Of a stretch of 64,000 nt of DNA, positions 58,391 through 64,000 are shown piece by piece; positions within the stretch are counted from its first letter, which is position 1, and each line of letters starts with the position of its first letter. A model generated the notes under the pieces. It searched no databases, was not told the origin of the DNA, and saw only the letters and a list, made by a program, of their open reading frames with translations. Source of the DNA: Geobacter sp. (lineage in GTDB: Bacteria > Desulfobacterota > Desulfuromonadia > Geobacterales > Geobacteraceae); NCBI GenBank assembly GCA_016177775.1, contig JACOUQ010000024.1, positions 62,001-126,000 on the forward strand. The letters run 5' to 3'. The position numbers and the translations under genes are program-made.

Positions 58391-59359
58391 TTAACTATTG
58401 CGGGAAACAACGTAATCGGACAGGTTCAGCAGGGCCTTCCTGACCGGGGATTCGGTGAATGAAGCCAATCGGAACTTACACTGGGTAATGTAGTCGGCCG
58501 CGCGCCCGGCTGCGTAACCGAGGCCATCATAGGCATGGACAAGATCAAACACTGCCTTGATGTCGCTCTCCTCCAGGATATCCTTGCTCACCACCTCGGC
58601 GATGAGTTCGCGCTCCGCAGGTGTGCAGTTCTGCAGTGTATGAATCAGCGGCAGCGTGATCTTCCCCTCCTCCAGGTCATGGCCGATGTTCTTGCCGAAC
58701 TCCTCTTCGCTGGCGGTGTAATCCAGCAGATCGTCCATAATCTGGAAGGCAATGCCAAGCTCCATGCCGAAATCTGACATGGCCGCCTCCTGCTCCGGGG
58801 AAGCCTTGCCAAGGATGGCACCGGCCTGGCAGGCAGCGGAGATGAGAATAGCTGTCTTTCCTTTCACCACCTCAATGTAGCGCTCCTCAGTCATCTCCAG
58901 GTCGCTGGTGCAGATCAGCTGCAGCACTTCACCTTCGGCGATCCTGGTAGTGGCTTCGGAGAGTACCTTCAGAACACTCAGGTCGCCGTCCTCTACCATG
59001 AGCGAAAAGGATTTGGAGAAAAGAAAATCCCCGACGAGAACCGACGCCTCGTTTCCCCAGATCGTATTGGCGGAAGCGTTCCCGCGGCGCAAAGTGGCGC
59101 TGTCCACCACGTCATCGTGGAGAAGGGTGGCGGTGTGGATGAACTCGATGACGCTGGCCAGCGGCACGTGACGTGTCCCCTGATAGCCGCAGAGCTTTGC
59201 CGACAGGAGCAACAGCGCGGGCCTGATTCTCTTGCCGCCGCTGGAGAGGACATACTCCCCCACCTTACGGATCAGCGGCACATTAGACGCCAGATCCTTC
59301 CTGAACTGCTCTTCAACATTTTTCAGGTCTTCCCCTATCAGGGCAAGTGCCGCTTCCAT
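58391..59359 (-). CDS. Polyprenyl diphosphate synthase (IspB-like)
   Basis: The ATG at 59359 is chosen because AGAGGAT lies 8 nt upstream; the frame is open to 59503. The 322-residue product has the first and second Asp-rich motifs LLHDDVVD and IMDDLLDY, the GGKRIRPAL motif and long-chain features. It makes the isoprenoid tail of quinones in the cytoplasm. Product length cannot be set from sequence alone. Confidence 0.93.
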   Translation of the reverse strand: MEAALALIGEDLKNVEEQFRKDLASNVPLIRKVGEYVLSSGGKRIRPALLLLSAKLCGYQGTRHVPLASVIEFIHTATLLHDDVVDSATLRRGNASANTIWGNEASVLVGDFLFSKSFSLMVEDGDLSVLKVLSEATTRIAEGEVLQLICTSDLEMTEERYIEVVKGKTAILISAACQAGAILGKASPEQEAAMSDFGMELGIAFQIMDDLLDYTASEEEFGKNIGHDLEEGKITLPLIHTLQNCTPAERELIAEVVSKDILEESDIKAVFDLVHAYDGLGYAAGRAADYITQCKFRLASFTESPVRKALLNLSDYVVSRNS

Positions 59360-59535
59360 AGACATATCCTCTAAAAGTATCGGCAAATAGTATAGAACGG
59401 AGCCCCGTTTGTCAAAGTCTTTTTCACCGTCTATAGCGCATATAAAGGCAATTAAAGTATTTGCATTTCCCCCCGGATTAGTAGTATAGGAATGCGTATC
59501 CATCCACTCCTTGCAGTGGCACGGGAGGTAATGTC

Positions 59536-60504
59536 ATGAACACTGTTCCTGAAATACTCATAGTTGATGATTCCGTTGCCATGCAGCAGCAGCTGGCGGG
59601 GCTCCTCCAGAAGAAGAGCGCCAGCGTGACCTGTGTAAGCTCCGGCGAGGAAGCCCTTAAGCTTCTGAAGAGCAAGACCTTCAATCTCGTTCTGTCAGAC
59701 GTGATCCTCACCGGAATGAGCGGCCTGCAACTCCTGAAGGTTATCAAGGAGATCAACCCCGATACGGAAGTGATCATCATCACCGGCAACGCATCCAGCT
59801 ATACCGCCATAAAGGCCCTGCGGCTCGGGGCCTACGACTTCATCGTGAAGCCGATCGACGATGAAGCCATTCTCTACAATGTAGTGGAACGGACCCTGGA
59901 AAAGCAAGCACTGGCCATGGAGAACCAGCGCCTGATCAGCGACCTTTCCGTCAAAAACCGGGAGCTCAAGGACGCCCTGGATATGATGAAAACACTCAAC
60001 CGCACCTGTGCCCACATTTCCGCAACCCACGACATCGGCGAAATCCTCCGCACGCTTGTTGAAAGTGCCGTTGAGCAGATCAGGGCAACGCGCGGCTATC
60101 TCCTGCTGCATGACAAGCAGAACGACATCTTCTACATGAAGGTGAACGTCGGCATAGAACAGGCCCTGGCAAAGAAGTTCACCCTGAAGGCTGGCCGCGG
60201 CATATCCGGGCTGGTGGCTGCGAAAAACCGTCCCCTGCGCCTGGGAAATGACATCCCGCCGTCGATCACCCCCCGCATGCTCGAAGAAGACCCGAACGGC
60301 GAGCTTTACACTGCACCAGGCCTTCTCTCCGTCCCGCTCTGCGTGAAAGAGAAGGTGGTCGGAGTAGTGAACGTCTCGGGGCGCGCCTGCGGCACGCCTT
60401 TCACTACAACCGAGATGGATTTTCTCTCCACCCTGGCGACCCACGCCGCCATTGCCATCAATAACGCCGGGGAGCTCTACCGGCTGCAGAAATCGGCACA
60501 GTAA
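59536..60504 (+). CDS. Response regulator with C-terminal GAF domain
   Basis: A 322-residue protein: receiver (ILIVDDSVAMQQ, Asp in LVLSDVILTGMSG, Lys in FIVKPID), a coiled coil of about 40 residues, then a GAF domain with HISATHDIGEILRTLVESAVEQI and TTTEMDFLSTLATHAAIAINNAGE. A GGGAGGT ribosome site is 6 nt before the ATG. No output domain is visible, so it may act through protein contacts. Kinase partner not adjacent. Confidence 0.92.
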   Translation: MNTVPEILIVDDSVAMQQQLAGLLQKKSASVTCVSSGEEALKLLKSKTFNLVLSDVILTGMSGLQLLKVIKEINPDTEVIIITGNASSYTAIKALRLGAYDFIVKPIDDEAILYNVVERTLEKQALAMENQRLISDLSVKNRELKDALDMMKTLNRTCAHISATHDIGEILRTLVESAVEQIRATRGYLLLHDKQNDIFYMKVNVGIEQALAKKFTLKAGRGISGLVAAKNRPLRLGNDIPPSITPRMLEEDPNGELYTAPGLLSVPLCVKEKVVGVVNVSGRACGTPFTTTEMDFLSTLATHAAIAINNAGELYRLQKSAQ

Positions 60505-60616
60505 TCCTCTTTGGACTACCACTCTTGCTCCCACAGCTAACTCGGGTATACTTCTTCTGAAATAAGACCCCTGACAACCATTATCCGGGATTCGTCTACT
60601 GGAGTATAAAGCACGG

Positions 60617-61303
60617 ATGAACAGAAAAAAACTCGCCCTCCTTTCCGTTCTTGTTCTCCTGATCGTTGCTTTCTTTGCCCTTGATCTGAAGCGCTTCCTG
60701 ACCCTGGAATCCCTCAAGGCCAACCAGGTGGCCCTGGCCAGGCTGCATGCCGATCACCAGATCGCCTTCGTGGCAGCATTCATTGCCATCTATGTCATTC
60801 AGACAGCGCTCTCGCTCCCCGGCGCCGCAATCCTCTCCCTCGCTGCGGGTGCCATCTTCGGATCAATAATGGGGACGGTCTATGCCGTTACAGGCGCCTC
60901 CATCGGAGCCATCCTGGCTTTCATCCTGACCCGCTACCTCTTCCGCGACACGGTAGCGAAAAAGTTCGGCGGCCGACTTCAAGGACTCAACACCGAACTG
61001 GAGAAATCCGGCCTCAATTATCTTCTTTTCCTTCGCCTGGTGCCGATCTTTCCCTTTTTTCTCATAAATCTCGGGGCCGCCCTTACCGCCATGCCCCTCA
61101 GGACATTCACCATCGGCACTTTCTTCGGCATTATCCCCGGAGGGTTTGTTTACTGCAACGCCGGGGCCAGCCTGGCAACCATCCACAGCATGAGCGACAT
61201 CGCATCTCTCCGGGTATTGGGCTCATTTGCCCTCCTCGGCCTCTTCGCGCTGGTGCCGGCACTGTATAAGAAAATAAAGGGGCCAGGGGCTGGAGACAAG
61301 TGA
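60617..61303 (+). CDS. TVP38/TMEM64 (DedA-like) membrane protein
   Basis: A 228-residue protein with about six helices and the VTT-domain landmarks: [43 protein letters not shown] and [13 protein letters not shown]. Members act as lipid scramblase-like or lipid-related transporters. It ends 25 nt before pgi, with AGGAG in between, so the two are likely co-transcribed. Confidence 0.93.
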   Translation: MNRKKLALLSVLVLLIVAFFALDLKRFLTLESLKANQVALARLHADHQIAFVAAFIAIYVIQTALSLPGAAILSLAAGAIFGSIMGTVYAVTGASIGAILAFILTRYLFRDTVAKKFGGRLQGLNTELEKSGLNYLLFLRLVPIFPFFLINLGAALTAMPLRTFTIGTFFGIIPGGFVYCNAGASLATIHSMSDIASLRVLGSFALLGLFALVPALYKKIKGPGAGDK

Positions 61304-61328
61304 TTCACCAGTCCCTGCTGGAGGAGAA

Positions 61329-62918
61329 ATGGACAAGCTCGAACTCTGGGAACGCTTCAGGCACCACCTGTGCGAAATACCGGCGATAGGCCTCGCCCTC
61401 GACATCAGCCGGATGAACTTCCCTGACACCTTCCTGCAGCGAATGGAGCCGGCCATCCAAAAGGCCTTCGACGCCATGGAACGCCTGGAGGCGGGAGAGA
61501 TCGCCAATCCCGACGAGAACCGGATGGTCGGCCACTACTGGCTGAGAACCCCTGCCCTTTGCCCCGATCCCGCCCTGACAGCGGAAATAGAGTTCACCAT
61601 CCGCGCGATAAAGGATTTCGCGAAAAACATACACGAAGGGAGCATCACCCCCCCTGTCCGGCAACGTTTCACCAGACTGCTTGTCATCGGCATCGGCGGC
61701 TCGACCCTGGGACCCCAGTTCGTTTCCGATGCACTCGGCACCGCAAGCGACCCGATGGAGCCGCACTTTCTCGACAACACCGACCCGGACGGAATGGATC
61801 GGGTGCTGTCCCGCATCGGCCCTGCCCTGTCCGAAACCCTCGTCATCGTCATCTCCAAAAGTGGGGGGACCAAAGAGACCAGGAACGGGATGCTAGAAGC
61901 CAAGGCAGCATTTGAGCGGAGGGGGCTCGAATTTGCTCGTCACGCCGTAGCCGTGACCGGAAACGGAAGCGAACTGGACAGGGCTGCTGAACAGGAGAGG
62001 TGGATCGCCCGTTTCCCCATGTGGGACTGGGTGGGGGGCCGCACCTCCGAAACCTCAGCGGTGGGGCTCCTGCCGGCAGCACTCCAGGGGCTGGACATCG
62101 ACACCATACTGGAGGGGGCCAGGCTGTGCGACGATGTCACGCGGAACCGGGAAACCACCCACAACCCCGCGGCACTTCTCGCACTCATGTGGCACTACGC
62201 CACCAACGGCCGGGGAGAGCGGGACATGGTCGTCCTCCCCTACAAAGACCGGCTCGCCTTCTTTTCCCGCTACCTCCAGCAGCTCATCATGGAATCGATC
62301 GGCAAAGAGCGGGACCTCGACGGCAGGATTGTTAACCAGGGGCTCACGGTCTACGGCAACAAGGGATCAACCGACCAGCACGCCTATGTGCAGCAGCTGC
62401 GCGATGGGGTGAACAATTTTTTTGTCACCTTCCTCGAAGTCCTGAAAGACCGGCAAGGTAAATCCATGGAGGTAGAAACGGGCGTCACAAGCGGAGACTA
62501 CCTTTCCGGCTTCTATCTCGGAACTCGGCAGGCTTTACACGAGAATGGCCGGGAATCCATGACCATCACCGTCGAGCGGATCGATCCCCGCACCATTGGT
62601 GTTCTAATTGCCCTTTTTGAGCGGGCTGTGGGGCTCTATGCTTCCCTCGTCAATATCAACGCATATCACCAGCCCGGCGTTGAGGCTGGCAAGAAGGCCG
62701 CGGGGGAAGTCCTGGCGTTCCAGAGAGAGATTCACAATTTATTGAGAAGAGAAATCGGGAAGCCATTCAACTGCGAGGAAATCGCCACATCAATCGGAAG
62801 AAGCGGGGACGTGGAACTCGTGTATCATATACTGCGCCACTCGGCAGCCAATGAAGACCACGGCATTTCATGCGACGGCAGTATTTCACTTGAAAGAAGA
62901 TACAAGGCTATCAGGTAA
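61329..62918 (+). CDS. pgi: Glucose-6-phosphate isomerase
   Basis: A 529-residue PGI, with [25 protein letters not shown], the family signature region and [17 protein letters not shown], whose His and Gln/Lys neighbours are catalytic. It interconverts glucose-6-phosphate and fructose-6-phosphate. The downstream UUCG-loop terminator may serve it in the plus direction. Confidence 0.96.
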   Translation: MDKLELWERFRHHLCEIPAIGLALDISRMNFPDTFLQRMEPAIQKAFDAMERLEAGEIANPDENRMVGHYWLRTPALCPDPALTAEIEFTIRAIKDFAKNIHEGSITPPVRQRFTRLLVIGIGGSTLGPQFVSDALGTASDPMEPHFLDNTDPDGMDRVLSRIGPALSETLVIVISKSGGTKETRNGMLEAKAAFERRGLEFARHAVAVTGNGSELDRAAEQERWIARFPMWDWVGGRTSETSAVGLLPAALQGLDIDTILEGARLCDDVTRNRETTHNPAALLALMWHYATNGRGERDMVVLPYKDRLAFFSRYLQQLIMESIGKERDLDGRIVNQGLTVYGNKGSTDQHAYVQQLRDGVNNFFVTFLEVLKDRQGKSMEVETGVTSGDYLSGFYLGTRQALHENGRESMTITVERIDPRTIGVLIALFERAVGLYASLVNINAYHQPGVEAGKKAAGEVLAFQREIHNLLRREIGKPFNCEEIATSIGRSGDVELVYHILRHSAANEDHGISCDGSISLERRYKAIR

Positions 62919-62968
62919 GGCTCAATCCGTGCGGCAGCCCCCGACGAATCATTATTGACTGAAAACGC

Positions 62969-63003
62969 AAAAAGCCTCAATGGATTCGTCCATTGAGGCT
63001 TTT
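62969..63003. terminator. Strong bidirectional terminator with TTCG loop
   Basis: AAGCCTCAATGGA-TTCG-TCCATTGAGGCTT, followed by T runs on both strands. It can end pgi in one direction and the 5S-like transcript in the other. Confidence 0.92.
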
Positions 63004-63011
63004 CAGATAAA

Positions 63012-63117
63012 ATTCCCGGCGGCGACCTACACTCCCACGCAGCTACCCACGCAGTACCATCGGCCCATGTCCCCGCAATATCTTGCCCCTTACTTCTGAC
63101 CTGCTTACCCTTATATC
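63012..63117 (-). rRNA. Degenerate or partial 5S rRNA
   Basis: The 3' half is an almost standard 5S rRNA: GCCGATGGTACTGCGTGGGTAGC, then CGTGGGAG and GTAGGTCGCCGCCGGGAAT, ahead of the terminator. The 5' half is degraded; only CAGAAGT is recognisable from the GAACTCAGAAGTTAAG region. No 16S, 23S or tRNA flanks it. Probably a non-functional relic. Confidence 0.75.
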
Positions 63118-63123
63118 AACAAC

Positions 63124-64000
63124 TTATTTCTTCTTTTTCCCCATCAGCTCAAGCAACGCCTTTGCGGATTGATACTCGACAAAATCCTTAACACCGGTCT
63201 CGATGCTTTTGGTGAAATAATCCGTCGCGCCCTTCCGCTTCCCGGCAACAAGACGCTTGACCCCGAGGTAGTAATAGGCCTCGCAGAGCCGCTCGTTGAC
63301 CTCCTTGCCGTCCTTCCCCTTCCGGGCTTCCGCAAGGACGGACTCCTCTGTCATCTTGTCGACGCCGAGGTAGTAGCGCGAGATGGTGCGCACCCATTCA
63401 GCGGAGCTGTTTGCCGTAACATGCTGACGGAGCCGGTCAAGGGGCACGGTGGCATTCCCCTTGGCGAGCCAGGTGGCAATCAGAAAATGGATATATCCGT
63501 ATTCATTTTTCGGATCCAGCTCGATCTCCCTGGTGTAGTCGGCTATCGCCTGGTCAAGTTGCCCTTTCTCTCTATAGGCATTGCCGCGGTTGAAGTGGGC
63601 AAGGGCATATTTCGGATCCAGCTCGATCGCCCTGGTGTGGTCGGCGATCGCCTGGTCGTATTGCCCTCTTCCATAGTAGGCACAGCCGCGGTTATTGTAG
63701 GCCGTGACAAATTTCGGATCCAGCTCGATCGCCCTGGTGTAGTCGGCAATCGCCGGGTCAAGTTGCCCTTTGTCATTATAGGCATTACCGCGGTTGTTGT
63801 AGGCATGAGCATATTTCGGATCCAGCTCGATCGCCCTGGTGTAGTCGGCGATCGCCGGGTCAAGTTGCCCTTTATCTCTATAGGCAGTACCGCGGTTGTT
63901 GTAACTATATTCAGGATGTTGCATTCGTATCTCGCCATTGATCTGCCGTGTGCACTCCCGGATAGCCTCATCATACTGCTTCTGCTGGAGAGACTCGTAG
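63124..64000 (-). CDS. TPR protein, 5' end cut by window edge
   Basis: The reading frame stays open to the right edge: before the ATG at 63924 the codons give QQKQYDEAIRECTRQ, clearly another TPR unit, so this ATG is internal. At least four ~34-residue TPRs with the core KGQLDPAIADYTRAIELDPK are nearly identical to each other. The C-terminal ~110 residues have WVRTISRYYLGVDKM and a lysine end. Scaffold role; partner unknown. Its stop is just next to the 5S relic. Confidence 0.85.
   Translation of the reverse strand, partial: YESLQQKQYDEAIRECTRQINGEIRMQHPEYSYNNRGTAYRDKGQLDPAIADYTRAIELDPKYAHAYNNRGNAYNDKGQLDPAIADYTRAIELDPKFVTAYNNRGCAYYGRGQYDQAIADHTRAIELDPKYALAHFNRGNAYREKGQLDQAIADYTREIELDPKNEYGYIHFLIATWLAKGNATVPLDRLRQHVTANSSAEWVRTISRYYLGVDKMTEESVLAEARKGKDGKEVNERLCEAYYYLGVKRLVAGKRKGATDYFTKSIETGVKDFVEYQSAKALLELMGKKKK

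Noticed and set aside
62919-63123. Complete rRNA operon or tRNA near the 5S-like sequence
   Set aside because: No 16S, 23S or tRNA sequence is seen; only a 5S-like 3' half is convincing.

Overview
The window looks like chromosomal DNA from an anaerobic, iron-reducing deltaproteobacterium of the Geobacteraceae/Desulfuromonadales type. The evidence is single- and di-haem c-type cytochromes, two ferrous-iron FeoB transporters, an ANTAR regulator, CXXCH proteins, OprB- and AlgE-type barrels and the general gene style; this placement is inference, because no 16S rRNA is present. Almost all gene pairs are tightly packed, often with 4-nt ATGA overlaps. Many intergenic gaps are filled by several families of palindromic, MITE-like repeats.

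Layout. 0-5 kb: a minus-strand run of three lipoprotein genes (one an M48 protease) behind a candidate terminated leader RNA, then mutS2. 5-14 kb: an RF-1-like release factor, TPR, EamA and HD proteins, a sugar dehydrogenase, an ABC ATPase/HlyD pair without permease, an ANTAR regulator, a cytochrome P460-like protein and an outer-membrane barrel. 14-21 kb: Kup potassium transporter, an SLC13/TrkA-C anion transporter and a nickel/cobalt ECF transporter (cbiM-Q-O) behind a near-perfect NikR operator. 21-26.7 kb: a B12-radical SAM/methyltransferase pair, a type II restriction-modification pair, and a toxin-antitoxin cassette flanked by a 60-bp direct repeat that includes a terminator.

26.7-53.4 kb is an iron supercluster, almost entirely on the minus strand. 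In order along the window: feoA-feoA-feoB with a Cys-rich peptide; an FTR1/P19/DUF2318/ABC/thioredoxin iron uptake system like the Campylobacter p19 system; a porin and a DUF2325 protein; two small unassigned genes; hemP; a DUF3793 protein; a di-haem peroxidase; a P1B-type ATPase with an SCA transmembrane motif plus small HMA-like and glycine-rich membrane proteins; a DtxR-like regulator with a zinc-ribbon peptide and a second FeoB; and fur itself. Several transcription units start with the same architecture, TTGACA, a 17-18-bp spacer, an A/T-rich -10 and a Fur-box-like palindrome. The P1B-ATPase cluster strongly resembles the ferrosome (fez) clusters that build iron-storage organelles, and is the most interesting system here.

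53.4-64 kb: a 29-residue membrane peptide beside fur, a sensor kinase/NtrC-type regulator/ResA/CcdA/VOC operon, a polyprenyl diphosphate synthase, a response regulator-GAF protein, a TVP38 membrane protein, glucose-6-phosphate isomerase, a decayed 5S rRNA fragment with its own terminator, and a TPR gene running off the right edge. No tRNA gene and no CRISPR array was seen.
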